Positions 27,933 through 37,523 are shown, counted from the first letter of the stretch. The stretch is 64,000 nucleotides of DNA from Fuerstiella sp041398845 (GCA_041398845.1 JAWKTZ010000007.1:930001-994000), one strand, 5' to 3'. Program-made: numbers and translations. Notes: generated by a model from the sequence alone, not told the origin.

Positions 27933-29246
27933 TCAACGCATGCTGTCATCCAGAAGTCGACGAAGCTCGGTGACCACCGCCTGGGCGAGCATGATGTTTC
28001 CGCGTTTGTTGTAATGGCAGAAGTGATCAGCGTAGATGGTGTCGGTCACGTCGGCGAACAGCATTGTCTGATCACTGAAGGAAACACCGGCATCGCAGAG
28101 CGTATCGCCGGTTCTCACCAGCAGCGGATACAACTCTCGGATGGCATCGCCGGGAGGGTCGCCCGGTTCGACATAGCAGTCTTCAAGCTCTTCCGGCGAA
28201 AGCGGTTTCGAGCCTTCCATGTACTGATTGGGCTGCAGGACATGCAGATACAGGCAGTTACTGGCACCGCAAAGACGATTCATCTGCAAAGATGACCGAA
28301 ACCACAGGTCGATCACGGCCTGCTGCATGGTCTGTTTTGTTTCGAAACCATTGACGGGACCGTGATTCACAAAACTGCCTTTCCGCACGCGACTGACTTC
28401 CAGACCGAGATCCAACAGTTCGCTGCGCGCCTTGCGGTCGCGAATCAGCCAGGTCAGAGTTCTGACGGCCGACCAGCGAAACGGCGAGGCCAGGAAATTC
28501 CGGGCCATCTGCTGTCGACCAGACCTCAACTCCAGAAGGCGACCGGCATCTGCAAAGCTGGCAGGATCCAGCGACGAGATCACTCGGGCATGCCACGATC
28601 GAGGATAGCTGATTGCCGTGCCCATTCCGGCGTTTTCTGTGATCGCCAGAGCGACTTCGTTATAACCATCAACATTTACGATGGCGTCAAATTCGCCGCC
28701 CAGCACGTGGATGAAATTCAGCGCCATCAACTGTTGAGGCTGTTTGTAACCGGATGTCGCCAGCCTCACGACTTCAATCGTACGTCCGTTAAGAGCGGGA
28801 TGGTTCTGCAGTTCCTGCGTCAGCGTCTGCAGACCGGCAATCGACATGTGCCATGCGACCGAGCCTCCGGTGATTCCCAGAATGAATTTGTCGGCCGATC
28901 GTTTGTGGATGGATGTGTTGGTGTCCTGAAACCCGAGTGGATTGACGGGAACGTCTTCACCAAAAACCACTTCGGTCAGGGCTCGCTGAGGATTATGAAC
29001 CCAGCCCAGATACGGGTGAATGACTTCTGTGGCACCATCCGACGCTGCCGCGCCGGAAGCGATCTGGGCGGCCGTTTCCCGCGGGTCGGCGGTGGCAACT
29101 TCGTCGCTGGTCAACCACAGACCAGCCATGGCCAGCAGTTCGCACGTCAGCCAGGTCAGCAACAGCAGTGTCAGCCGGAAAGCCGTTCGTCTGAGCCGCG
29201 AAGGTGGTGGACGAACTGCCGACGGTTCCTGAACCATTGAGCGCAA
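27933..29246 (-). CDS. membrane-anchored SGNH-hydrolase-like protein
   Basis: A 437-residue protein with one N-terminal membrane segment (LTLLLLTWLTCELLAMAGLW). The rest has the order of an SGNH/GDSL fold: FILGITGGSVAWH (block I-like, GGS instead of GDS), FDAIVNVDGYNEVAL (block III-like) and near the end YADHFCHYNKRGNIMLAQAV, a block V-like D-x-x-C-H-Y pattern. The residues are not a perfect match, so hydrolase activity is probable only. Similar proteins occur near polysaccharide export genes in other bacteria; no such genes are here. An ATG three codons downstream (29237) is an alternative start. Confidence 0.65.
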   Translation of the reverse strand: MRSMVQEPSAVRPPPSRLRRTAFRLTLLLLTWLTCELLAMAGLWLTSDEVATADPRETAAQIASGAAASDGATEVIHPYLGWVHNPQRALTEVVFGEDVPVNPLGFQDTNTSIHKRSADKFILGITGGSVAWHMSIAGLQTLTQELQNHPALNGRTIEVVRLATSGYKQPQQLMALNFIHVLGGEFDAIVNVDGYNEVALAITENAGMGTAISYPRSWHARVISSLDPASFADAGRLLELRSGRQQMARNFLASPFRWSAVRTLTWLIRDRKARSELLDLGLEVSRVRKGSFVNHGPVNGFETKQTMQQAVIDLWFRSSLQMNRLCGASNCLYLHVLQPNQYMEGSKPLSPEELEDCYVEPGDPPGDAIRELYPLLVRTGDTLCDAGVSFSDQTMLFADVTDTIYADHFCHYNKRGNIMLAQAVVTELRRLLDDSMR

Positions 29247-29261
29247 TTTCCGAGGCAGGAA

Positions 29262-29603
29262 CTACGATTGCGGAACGCTCATCGGCGAATTCGTGGTGGC
29301 TTCGGGCAGCGAAGCAAAGCGACCTCGATACAACAGACGCTGCAGCAGGTTGGCTCGTCGCAGCATCGGATCATCCGATTTCAGACGGTTGCGTTTGCCG
29401 CGTCGAGTGGCTGCGACAACGGTGCCATCGTCCAGAACCTGTTCGATCACCCAGAATTTGTCAATGGTATACGAGTAGTTGTCACCGTGCGGCGCAGGCT
29501 GAACATTGGCCGCGCGGGGAGCGGGATGAGTGCTGTGCTTGGTTTTTCTGTAAACGACAAGGTCGCCCGGGCGGAATGCTTGCTTCATCGCTCTTGTTTC
29601 CAT
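29262..29603 (-). CDS. small unrecognised protein
   Basis: A 113-residue protein starting METRAMKQAFRPGDLVVYRK. The first part resembles a small beta-barrel domain (FRPGDLVVYRK, YTIDKFWVIEQVLDDGTVVA), followed by a basic segment (TRRGKRNRLKSDDPMLRRA) and a less structured tail. The basic stretch suggests nucleic-acid binding, which is inference. The longer frame to 29738 was not used because its first 45 residues are not protein-like. It lies directly upstream of the SGNH-like gene. Confidence 0.55.
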   Translation of the reverse strand: METRAMKQAFRPGDLVVYRKTKHSTHPAPRAANVQPAPHGDNYSYTIDKFWVIEQVLDDGTVVAATRRGKRNRLKSDDPMLRRANLLQRLLYRGRFASLPEATTNSPMSVPQS

Positions 29604-29840
29604 GGGGTCAATTGATGCCACGTCCTGTGGATCACACGGCAGGTTTGGATCAAGGTTTTCCTCTGTTAAAATTATGAAAAACCTTGGATTAACACAATTC
29701 TGAATGTTTTTCCGCGTTACACAAGCACTTTCGTCCAAAACCTGAGCATTTTCACAGGAACTTCACAAAAAAACTGGCGTTTTGGCGGTTTTTCGGCCGC
29801 CCGCCAACCTAAAACACGGCTCCTGCACTCAGAGACACCG

Positions 29841-30593
29841 ATGAAAACCATTGGAATTATCCCGGCTCGACTCCAGTCCACTCGACTGCCCCGCAAACTT
29901 CTTCTGGCCGAAACGGGCAGGCCGCTGATTCAATATGTGTGGGAAGTGGCCAGCGCCTGTTCTGTTCTGGACGACGTGATTGTCGCCACGGACAGCCACG
30001 AAATTCGGGAGGCTGTCGAAGCGTTCGGTGGGCGAGCCGAGATGACGGGCGATCACCCCAGCGGAAGCGACCGGATTGCAGAAGTCGTTCGTCGTTCCTG
30101 TTCTGACGCCGACATCGTCGTGAATCTGCAGGGCGATGAGCCGGAACTGGAAGTCGACACCATTGCTGCTCTGGTGAATTCGCTCACCGAATCCGGCGCA
30201 GAAATGTCCACCGTGGCAGCTCCGATTCACGACGCGATGGTGGTCACGAATCCGGACTGTGTGAAAGTTGTCGTTGATGATCGGCAGCGAGCGCTGTATT
30301 TCAGTCGATCACCGATTCCGTTTGTTCGCGATCGTGACATTGCCGACGTGATTTCGCAGTCACACCATTCGCCATGGTTGTTGCATGTCGGCCTGTATGC
30401 ATACCGGCGCGACTTTCTGCTGCAGATGACGTCCACTCCACCATCGTCGCTGGAACAGCTCGAAAAACTGGAACAACTGCGAGCGTTACAGTCCGGAGCC
30501 ACCATTGCCGTTGCCGTGATTGCTCAGGCTGCGGTTGGTATCGACACTCCTGACGACTATGCGGCGTTTGTCAGTCGACACCGGGCTTCGTGA
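29841..30593 (+). CDS. kdsB: 3-deoxy-manno-octulosonate cytidylyltransferase
   Basis: A 250-residue protein of the expected KdsB size. It opens with IGIIPARLQSTRLPRKLL (nucleotide-binding loop), then VIVATDSHEIREAVEAFGG, SGSDRIAEVV, and VVNLQGDEPELE, the CMP-sugar synthetase motif with the metal-binding Asp. Further on are YFSRSPIPFVRD and HVGLYAYRRDFL. It makes CMP-Kdo, the activated sugar for the lipopolysaccharide core, in the cytosol. Its end overlaps the end of miaA (opposite strand) by 23 bases. No other Kdo genes are adjacent. Confidence 0.96.
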   Translation: MKTIGIIPARLQSTRLPRKLLLAETGRPLIQYVWEVASACSVLDDVIVATDSHEIREAVEAFGGRAEMTGDHPSGSDRIAEVVRRSCSDADIVVNLQGDEPELEVDTIAALVNSLTESGAEMSTVAAPIHDAMVVTNPDCVKVVVDDRQRALYFSRSPIPFVRDRDIADVISQSHHSPWLLHVGLYAYRRDFLLQMTSTPPSSLEQLEKLEQLRALQSGATIAVAVIAQAAVGIDTPDDYAAFVSRHRAS

Positions 30594-31545
30594 CGGTCTG
30601 CATAATGCGGTGAGCGATCATTTCCGGCGATTCGTCGCCGGTGACGGACACGCTGTTGCATTCCTCAAGGTTGCGAAACCAGGTGTGTTGCCGCTTGGCA
30701 AACTGTCGAGTACCAGCTTTGATCTGAGCCACACAGTTGTCCAGCGGAACTCCGTCTTCAAGGTGCGAGATGAGTTCGCGGTAACCGAGTGCCTGGCGAG
30801 CCGTTCTGCCGGGCGGCGGGTCTGCTGCAAGGAGCTGTTGAGTTTCCTGAAGCAGGCCCTGCTGCATCATCCGGTCGACTCGCCGATTGATGCGATCATG
30901 CAGCCATGCTCGAGGCGGATCAAGCCACAGGACGGCGGCCGGTTGTGCGGCCGTCGGCGTTTGTTGAGCATGCTGGTCGGCGATCGATCGACCGGTGGCA
31001 TGATAAACTTCGATGGCTCGAACAATGCGGCGCACATCGTTGGGATGCAGTCGGTCGGCCGTGACCGGATCGATCTTTCGCAGTTCATCATGCAGCCATT
31101 GCCGACCGTGTTGCTCCAGAGACTGTTCCAGTCTGCGTCGAAACGGCCAGTCCGCGTCGGGACCTTCAAAAACACCTCGCAGCAGCGAACGCAGATACAA
31201 ACCCGTGCCTCCGACAAACAGCGGCGTTCGACCTCGATTCACAATGTCAGTCACGGTGGCCCATGCCATCTGCACGTATTCGGCCACGCTGAATTCCTGA
31301 TCCGGAGTGACCAGATCGATCAGGTGATGCACAGCCTGAGCCTGTTCTTCGGGCGTTGGTTTGGCTGTGCCAATGTCCATGCCGCGATAGATGGCCATGG
31401 AATCCATCGACAGAATCTCTGCATTCATGCGCTGAGCCAGGCACAAAGCGGCCGCCGTCTTGCCTCCGGCCGTTGGTCCGGCCAGAAACCAGCAGTGTCT
31501 CAGAAGTTCGGCGTCCGGTGTCACAGCATCAGCTTTCTGCGTCAC
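30571..31545 (-). CDS. miaA: tRNA dimethylallyltransferase
   Basis: A 324-residue protein with the P-loop GPTAGGKT near residue 25, followed by EILSMDSMAIYRGMDIGTAK, VGGTGLYLRSLLRG and the C-terminal ALGYRELISHLEDG and KRQHTWFRN motifs. It transfers a dimethylallyl group to adenosine 37 of tRNAs that read codons starting with U. I chose the GTG at 31545: it overlaps the stop of the upstream gene as GTGA, and gives the normal MiaA length, whereas the open frame extends to 31785 into antisense-like sequence. Coupled translation with the DUF6807 gene is likely, although the functions do not obviously relate. Confidence 0.93.
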   Translation of the reverse strand: MTQKADAVTPDAELLRHCWFLAGPTAGGKTAAALCLAQRMNAEILSMDSMAIYRGMDIGTAKPTPEEQAQAVHHLIDLVTPDQEFSVAEYVQMAWATVTDIVNRGRTPLFVGGTGLYLRSLLRGVFEGPDADWPFRRRLEQSLEQHGRQWLHDELRKIDPVTADRLHPNDVRRIVRAIEVYHATGRSIADQHAQQTPTAAQPAAVLWLDPPRAWLHDRINRRVDRMMQQGLLQETQQLLAADPPPGRTARQALGYRELISHLEDGVPLDNCVAQIKAGTRQFAKRQHTWFRNLEECNSVSVTGDESPEMIAHRIMQTVTKPGVD

Positions 31546-32489
31546 TGCCCGTATTGCGTCTGCAGCGCGGAAAAGTTCAGGGTTGAGTTTGTTCCTGAGT
31601 GAACCACAAGGCGGTACCGCAGTCGCAGGGGCGAATCTGTGGGTAAGGCCACAGCAGTCGCTCCGGGATAAACGGCGTTCTGCATGCTGCGTTCTGATCG
31701 CAGAATCCATGGTTCCGGAAAGCCGGGGTTTTCGGGATGGCACAACATGGCGAAGCCGAAGTCCGCGTTGGAAATATTCATCCACGAACCTGCCGTGATC
31801 GCGGTTTTCATCGGCTGGACCGTTCCCGTTGACGATGCAAACGTCTGATCGGCAGACAGCCGGATACGTGGCGAAAAACCGCCATAGCCTTTGTCATCTT
31901 CCGAGCCTCCAATGCGCACGTCGGGCAACAGAGCCACCAGGTGGATGTCGAAGTCAATCAGCCGCTGTTCGCTGGTCGCCGGATGCACGGTCACGTGCGT
32001 GTGTTCACGGACGGCCGCCAGCATCTGACCGTTGTCGTCTTTCAATGCGGATGATTTCCACAGCAACTGTGCCGACACCGTGGCCGAGCCGTCACTGTTG
32101 ATCTTTGATGTCGACGACTGAACGTCCCATTCAAAATCCCGACAGGCCCATGCATCACCCATTCGCGTTTCGCCGACCAGAACCTGATGCCATGCCCAGA
32201 AGATGCCGCGATGATGTCCGTGATCGTCGGGGAAATCTTCGGTGATGACGTTCCCGTTCAGATCATACAGCGGGTGAATGTAGTTGCTGCGAGGCCACCT
32301 GCCGTTGGCAGATTTGACTTTCAACTGATACTGCAGGACGGGTCGGCCGGCGTCTTCCACCAGAACGCCGTTGTCATTGGTCATGACCGTGAGAGCGGTT
32401 GCTGTGGGCGAATCATCGGCCATCGCGCTGATGGCGAGCGTCAGCAGTCCGCCGCTGACGAGTTGTTTCAGGAAGAATTGCCGGTTCAA
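31542..32489 (-). CDS. secreted DUF6807 (PmoA-like) protein
   Basis: A 315-residue protein with a signal sequence (FLKQLVSGGLLTLAISAMA). It has the family motif SNYIHPLYDLNG, then DFPDDHGHHRGIFWAWHQV, and later PDVRIGGSEDDKGYGGF and NADFGFAMLCHPENPGFPEP. These match the planctomycete/Bacteroidetes DUF6807 group, named PmoA-like in some databases; despite the name no methane oxidation is implied. The exact function is unknown. The stop overlaps the start of miaA. Just upstream is a family B repeat between this gene and tgt. Confidence 0.82.
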   Translation of the reverse strand: MNRQFFLKQLVSGGLLTLAISAMADDSPTATALTVMTNDNGVLVEDAGRPVLQYQLKVKSANGRWPRSNYIHPLYDLNGNVITEDFPDDHGHHRGIFWAWHQVLVGETRMGDAWACRDFEWDVQSSTSKINSDGSATVSAQLLWKSSALKDDNGQMLAAVREHTHVTVHPATSEQRLIDFDIHLVALLPDVRIGGSEDDKGYGGFSPRIRLSADQTFASSTGTVQPMKTAITAGSWMNISNADFGFAMLCHPENPGFPEPWILRSERSMQNAVYPGATAVALPTDSPLRLRYRLVVHSGTNSTLNFSALQTQYGQ

Positions 32490-32522
32490 GCTTGCACCTC
32501 ATGACACAGTGGAGGATTGGTT

Positions 32523-32656
32523 GGTATACAGCACGCGGTGGAAAATGGGGTCAGGTACGGGTCAGGGACCGTTGCCGGAACGGCCTGATAGGTGCTTCGC
32601 ACATTGGTCCCTGACCCCATTTTTTCTGACCCCATTTTCTACCGCGTGCTGGGTAT
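32523..32656. repeat. repeat family B, long copy with doubled arm
   Basis: The outer arms start GTATACAGCACGCGGTGGAA and end with CTACCGCGTGCTGGGTATC, nearly perfect inverted repeats that include AAAATGGGGTCAG. A second, nested copy of the TGGGGTCAG arm lies inside. The core GTTGCCGGAACGGCCTGATA, followed by AGGTGCTTCGCACA with gaps in pairing, is almost identical to the core at 48911-49015. It lies between the divergent DUF6807 and tgt genes and would contribute to the 5' region of tgt. Confidence 0.85.
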
Positions 32657-32687
32657 CGTGCCGCATCCTCCTTCAATGTACCGATTC

Positions 32688-33806
32688 ATGTCTCGTTTTT
32701 CCTTCCATCTGGATGCCACCGACGCCACCACCGCTGCTCGAGCCGGGCGGTGGGTGACGCCTCACGGCGTCGTGCAGACTCCGGCGTTCATGCCGGTCGG
32801 AACTCTGGCGACGGTGAAGGGGTTGCTGCCCGAGCAATTGAAGGCCGTGGGTGCTCAGATGGTGTTGTCGAACACCTATCATCTGGCGTTGCGGCCGGGA
32901 TCGGAAATCGTCCGCGATCTGGGAGGTCTGCACCGCTTTATGGACTGGGACGGCCCGATTCTGACAGACAGCGGTGGCTTTCAGGTCTTCAGCCTGGCGA
33001 CTTTGCGAAAAATCGACGACGAAAAAGCCGTCTTTCGGTCTCATATTGATGGCAGCCTGCTGGAATTGTCGCCGGAAAAGGCCGTTCGCATTCAGGAGGA
33101 TCTGGGTGCCGACTGTATTATGTGTCTGGACGAATGCCCGCCGGCCGATGACGTCCCGGAACGCATTCAGGCGGCCGTCGATCGGACCACATTGTGGGCC
33201 AAACGCTGCCGGGATGCTCAAAAACGCGACGATCAGGCGTTGTTTGGGATAGTGCAGGGAGGCATCAGCGAGCCCCTGCGGACTCGATCCGCCCAGGCGC
33301 TGCTGCCTCTGGACTTTCCGGGATATGCGGTGGGTGGGCTGAGTGTGGGGGAATCGCCGCCGGCAATGTATCGCACTCTGGATGTCACGGTTCCGCAGCT
33401 TCCGGCCGAAAAACCGCGTTATTTGATGGGAGTTGGTCGTCCGGAAGACATTCTGGAAGCGGTTTGTCGAGGAATTGATCTGTTCGACTGCGTCATGCCG
33501 ACTCGCAACGGTCGCAACGCCATGGCGTTTACCAGTACCGGGCCGGTTCGCTTAAGAAACGCCGTCCACCAGAAGGATGACAGTCCACTGGACGACGAAT
33601 GCGGCTGCACGACGTGTACTCGCTATTCCCGAGCGTACCTGCGACATTTGTTTGTGGCGAAAGAGATGCTGGGCGGCATTTTGCTGTCTTTACATAACCT
33701 CGCCTTTTACCAGAAGCTGGTGCGAGATCTCCGAAATGCAGTAAACACGGGCACTGTGGCCGAGTTCCGGGCTGATCAGCTTGCTCGCTGGCGCCGTCAG
33801 CCCTAG
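32688..33806 (+). CDS. tgt: tRNA-guanine transglycosylase
   Basis: A 372-residue enzyme. Family motifs in order: TPAFMPVGTLATVKGLLPEQ, LSNTYHLALRPG, TDSGGFQVFSL (active-site region), GIVQGG, YAVGGLSVGE, YLMGVGRPEDILEAV, DLFDCVMPTRNGRN with the nucleophilic Asp, and the zinc site CGCTTCTRYSRAYLRHL with a final His in LSLHNL. It exchanges guanine for the queuine precursor at tRNA position 34. The start was taken at 32688 by alignment of SFHLDATDA with the usual N-terminus; an ATG at 32676 is also in frame. Gene order tgt-yajC-secDF is typical of bacteria. Confidence 0.96.
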   Translation: MSRFSFHLDATDATTAARAGRWVTPHGVVQTPAFMPVGTLATVKGLLPEQLKAVGAQMVLSNTYHLALRPGSEIVRDLGGLHRFMDWDGPILTDSGGFQVFSLATLRKIDDEKAVFRSHIDGSLLELSPEKAVRIQEDLGADCIMCLDECPPADDVPERIQAAVDRTTLWAKRCRDAQKRDDQALFGIVQGGISEPLRTRSAQALLPLDFPGYAVGGLSVGESPPAMYRTLDVTVPQLPAEKPRYLMGVGRPEDILEAVCRGIDLFDCVMPTRNGRNAMAFTSTGPVRLRNAVHQKDDSPLDDECGCTTCTRYSRAYLRHLFVAKEMLGGILLSLHNLAFYQKLVRDLRNAVNTGTVAEFRADQLARWRRQP

Positions 33807-33850
33807 TATACCGCGTTTTTCGGATAGCCGGTCACGTACTCAGGCTCTGA

Positions 33851-34252
33851 ATGAAGGTCCTTCTGTTGGTGAATATCCTGACTGTCAAATCCGCTGTCGT
33901 CCAGACTCTGTCGCTGGCTCAGGGCGACGCTGCGCCAGGTGGCGGAGCAGCTCAGGTGAATCCGCTGGTCCAGATGGCCCCGATGCTGGTGATGTTTGTG
34001 GTGATGTTTTACTTCATCGTTCTCAGACCTCAGCAGCGCGAACAGAAAGAGCGGGCGGCAAGGCTGGCCAGCCTGAAGAAGAACGACAAGGTTCTGACCA
34101 TCGGCGGAATCATTGGCACCATCGTGGATCTGTCCAACGATGGGACGCGAGTCACCCTGCGAGTTGACGACGGAACTCGCATCAAGTTCACGCGCAGCAG
34201 TATTCAGGGACCATACGAAGAGAAATCGGAATCAGAAACGTCGGACAAATAA
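33851..34252 (+). CDS. yajC: Sec translocase accessory subunit YajC
   Basis: A 133-residue protein. A single membrane segment (about 40-60, MLVMFVVMFYFIVLRPQQRE) is followed by the YajC motif RAARLASLKKNDKVLTIGGI and VTLRVDDGTRIKFTRSSIQG. It is a small inner-membrane part of the Sec holotranslocon, lying between tgt and secDF as in many genomes. The N-terminus is longer than usual (about 38 residues before the helix), with a low-complexity Gly/Ala stretch. Confidence 0.93.
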   Translation: MKVLLLVNILTVKSAVVQTLSLAQGDAAPGGGAAQVNPLVQMAPMLVMFVVMFYFIVLRPQQREQKERAARLASLKKNDKVLTIGGIIGTIVDLSNDGTRVTLRVDDGTRIKFTRSSIQGPYEEKSESETSDK

Positions 34253-34368
34253 CCAAGGCAACTTTCACCAGTTGATGACGCCGTTCGGGGAACGCGTCGC
34301 CAACGCAGATTTATGTTTCTCAGGCGACACGATGCCGCCTCGTGGAAAATGATCAGGAATCATCACTG

Positions 34369-37300
34369 ATGTTTGAAATGCTGTGTGCAGTAATCACTCT
34401 GGCAGTCCAGGACACCGACATCACTCCGGAGGCGGCCGAGGCTGTCGGGAATGCCGCAGAAGCCGCAGCTCCAGTCGCGGAGGAAGCGACTCTGAGCGGC
34501 GGCATGATCTTCGGCATCTTCATTGCCGGAATCGTGCTGGCATTCGTGCTGGGAGCCTTCCTTGCCAAATCCATGAAAGTCAGTCAGTGGGGCCTGCGCT
34601 TCGGCGTCTGTCTGGCTGCTCTGGCCATTGGTGTGATGCCGTTTGTGGTTCGCATGATCAACGGCGAAACTCTGGGCGAAGGAATTCGTCTGGGGATCGA
34701 CCTGGCTGGCGGAACCAACATGGTGTTTCAGGTGAAACCGGATGAAGGCAAGGAGCTGACGGATGAAATCATGGACAACATGGTGGGCGCCATCGGCAAA
34801 CGTATCAATCCCACCGGCACGTCAGAAATCACCGTGCGGCAGGTCGGACGTGATCGCATTGAAGTGATTGTTCCCGGCGAAGATCCTCAAACAGTCAACG
34901 ATATCAAGCGCCGCATTACCAAACTGGGAAGTCTGGAATTCTTCATCACTGTGGATGAACGTTACGACGATCCCACCATGATTCGCGACGCTCGCCTGCT
35001 GCCCAACAACCAGACGCGGCTGATTCGTACGGTGCAGGATGCCGATGGCAAGGATATTGAAGAAGTGTATGCCATGTGGCTGCCAGCCTTTGAAAAGGGC
35101 GAAAATCGTGAACCTCAGTTGCTGGAACTTAATAATACGGTCAAACGCAATGTGGAGAAAACCCGCACTGTCGATGGCCGGACTGAACGCTACACAACGG
35201 AGGAATATCTGGTTCTGGTCGATCCCGTCGAACAGCAGGTGTCCGGGCAGTATCTGAAGCGAGCCGGTTCTGCGATCGACCCGGAAACCGGAACTCAGAT
35301 GGTCACGTTTTCGTTCGATACCCGCGGTGCGTTTCTGTTCAGTCGACTGACCAGCCGCTTTCAACCGAAACAGGGCGTTGACAGACGGCACCTGGCCATT
35401 GTGCTGGACCGCATGCTGTACAGTGCGCCGTCCATCAACGCGGTGATCAGTGATCGAGGCCAGATTACCGGTGACTTCACAGTTGAAGAAGTGCGGGAAC
35501 TGACCTCCGTCCTGAATGCCGGTGCTCTGGACGTACCGATCAACCCCAAGCCGCTGAGCGAAGCGACGGTCGACCCGACTCTGGGAGAAGACGTTCGCAA
35601 AAAGGGCGTGACGGCTATCTTTGTGGCCGGTGCTGTGGTCGTGGTTTTCATGCTGCTGTATTACCAGTTTGCCGGGATCGTGGCGATCATCTGTCTGGTG
35701 CTGAACCTTGTTCTGGTGCTGACGATCATGATGGCGATCAATGCCACCTTCACGCTGCCCGGTCTGGCCGGACTGGTGTTGACCATCGGGATGGCGGTGG
35801 ACGCAAATGTTCTGATCTTTGAACGCATCCGGGAAGAAACGAATCGCGGAGCCAGTCTGCGAATGGCCATTCAGAACGGGTTCGGAAAAGCCTTTTCAAC
35901 CATTATCGACGCGAACGTCACCACGCTGATCACTGCGATCGTGCTGTTTATGATCGGAACCGATCAGGTCAAAGGCTTCGCTGTTTCTCTGTTCATCGGG
36001 ATCGTGGTCAGTATGTTCACAGCGTTGTACGTCGGCCGCGTCATTTTTGATGTCGCTGAGAAAAAAGGCTGGATCCGCAATCTGAAAATGTTCAGCTTCG
36101 TCGGTGATACACACTGGGATTTTCTGGGGAAACGTTTTATCTGTGCAACACTGTCGGTCGCTCTGATCGTCGGTGGACTGTCAGCTTTCGCAGCTCGTGA
36201 AAACAATTACGACATTGACTTTACCGGTGGAACCATGGTCACGTTCCAGTTGACGGAACCGGCCGAGACATCGGCCGTCGAGGCAGTTTTGGGCGAGAAA
36301 TTTGAGAAGAATTTCACGGTCGAACGATTGACTCTGGCGGGCGATGACACCACCGGAGGCAGTCGTCACTTCCGACTGCGGAGCATTGAAAGTGATACGG
36401 CCGAAAACGCCGGCGAAGAAAAATCGGCTGAAGAACGTGTTCGTGACAAGGTCTACGAAGCGTTTCAGGGTAACGATTCCATGAAGCTGCTGATGGTATC
36501 GATGACTTATGGTGACATCACCGATTTCAAGATTGCCGAGGACGATAAGTCGGCGGAAGCGCTGTTGAATGCACGCTTCGATTCGGGACATCAGGCCACT
36601 CTGGAGTTTTCAACCGAAGTTGCCGTGGGCACCATTCGCGACATGCTGGCGCGAGCCATCGGAGGAATCACCGCCGGTGATGCCGCCAAATACTCCGAAC
36701 CGGAAATGCTGTTCGGCATCAAGGGGGAAGCCGGATCAGGGCTTGAAGCTCAGGGACAGGACGTTCAGAAATTCAGCAAGGTGGCTGTCCGCACGACGCC
36801 CGATGTTTCCAGCGAAGATCTGGCCACCGCACTCAGCAACATTCAAAGTGATCTGGATTCCCGGCCTCTGTTTGACGAAGTCAACACGTTTGCGAGTGCC
36901 GTGGCCAGCGAAATGAAGACGTCGGCCATCATGGCCATCGTGATCAGTCTGCTGGCGATCGTGGCCTACATCTGGTTCCGCTTCCAGAAGATCACCTTCG
37001 GACTGGCCGCCGTCGTGGCTCTGGTGCATGACGTTCTGATCGTCCTGGGAGCCATGGCGCTGACCTCGTATCTGGCGGGAACTCCCGTCGGCGACCTGTT
37101 GCTGCTCAACGATTTCCGGATCAACCTGCCAATGGTGGCCGCATTCCTGACCATCGTGGGATATTCCTTGAACGACACCATCGTGGTGTTCGACCGAATT
37201 CGTGAAGTCCGGGGCAAGAATCCCAATTTGACGGATGAGATCGTCAATACATCACTGAATCAGACGTTGTCACGAACTCTGTTGACGTCGTTGACGACGT

Positions 37301-37473
37301 TTCTGGTGGTGATCATTCTGTATGTGATCGGTGGTGAAGGCATTCACGGATTTGCCTTCTGCCTGACGCTGGGAGTGATCGTGGGAACGTACAGTTCGAT
37401 CTATGTCGCCAGTCCGGTTCTGGTCTGGCTGATGAATCGCGACCAGAAGAAGACGATGGCCGCGATCACCTAA
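34369..37473 (+). CDS. secDF: fused SecD-SecF protein export membrane protein
   Basis: A 1034-residue fusion. The SecD half has a leading helix, GIRLGIDLAGGTNMVFQVK, a periplasmic P1-like domain, and a membrane block from VTAIFVAGAVVVVFMLLYYQF with MAVDANVLIFERIREE. The SecF half begins near ENNYDIDFTGGTMVTFQL and ends with YSLNDTIVVFDRIREVRG and a cluster of membrane helices. The conserved Asp in both halves is present. It uses proton motive force to aid export after SecA. An insert of about 200 residues between SecF P4 and its membrane block is charged. GTG at 34342 is a possible earlier start; ATG at 34369 has AGGAA upstream. Confidence 0.95.
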   Translation: MFEMLCAVITLAVQDTDITPEAAEAVGNAAEAAAPVAEEATLSGGMIFGIFIAGIVLAFVLGAFLAKSMKVSQWGLRFGVCLAALAIGVMPFVVRMINGETLGEGIRLGIDLAGGTNMVFQVKPDEGKELTDEIMDNMVGAIGKRINPTGTSEITVRQVGRDRIEVIVPGEDPQTVNDIKRRITKLGSLEFFITVDERYDDPTMIRDARLLPNNQTRLIRTVQDADGKDIEEVYAMWLPAFEKGENREPQLLELNNTVKRNVEKTRTVDGRTERYTTEEYLVLVDPVEQQVSGQYLKRAGSAIDPETGTQMVTFSFDTRGAFLFSRLTSRFQPKQGVDRRHLAIVLDRMLYSAPSINAVISDRGQITGDFTVEEVRELTSVLNAGALDVPINPKPLSEATVDPTLGEDVRKKGVTAIFVAGAVVVVFMLLYYQFAGIVAIICLVLNLVLVLTIMMAINATFTLPGLAGLVLTIGMAVDANVLIFERIREETNRGASLRMAIQNGFGKAFSTIIDANVTTLITAIVLFMIGTDQVKGFAVSLFIGIVVSMFTALYVGRVIFDVAEKKGWIRNLKMFSFVGDTHWDFLGKRFICATLSVALIVGGLSAFAARENNYDIDFTGGTMVTFQLTEPAETSAVEAVLGEKFEKNFTVERLTLAGDDTTGGSRHFRLRSIESDTAENAGEEKSAEERVRDKVYEAFQGNDSMKLLMVSMTYGDITDFKIAEDDKSAEALLNARFDSGHQATLEFSTEVAVGTIRDMLARAIGGITAGDAAKYSEPEMLFGIKGEAGSGLEAQGQDVQKFSKVAVRTTPDVSSEDLATALSNIQSDLDSRPLFDEVNTFASAVASEMKTSAIMAIVISLLAIVAYIWFRFQKITFGLAAVVALVHDVLIVLGAMALTSYLAGTPVGDLLLLNDFRINLPMVAAFLTIVGYSLNDTIVVFDRIREVRGKNPNLTDEIVNTSLNQTLSRTLLTSLTTFLVVIILYVIGGEGIHGFAFCLTLGVIVGTYSSIYVASPVLVWLMNRDQKKTMAAIT

Positions 37474-37500
37474 GGTGGCCGGCAGATGTGTTCCTGTTGT

Positions 37501-37523
37501 CTCGGCGGCTTTCAGCCGCCGAG
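37501..37523 (+). terminator. hairpin after secDF, terminator-like
   Basis: CTCGGCGGCT, loop TTC, AGCCGCCGAG: a perfect 10-bp stem 28 bases past the stop of secDF. There is no T-run afterwards, so it may act as a stability element or Rho-associated stop rather than a classical intrinsic terminator. Confidence 0.5.
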
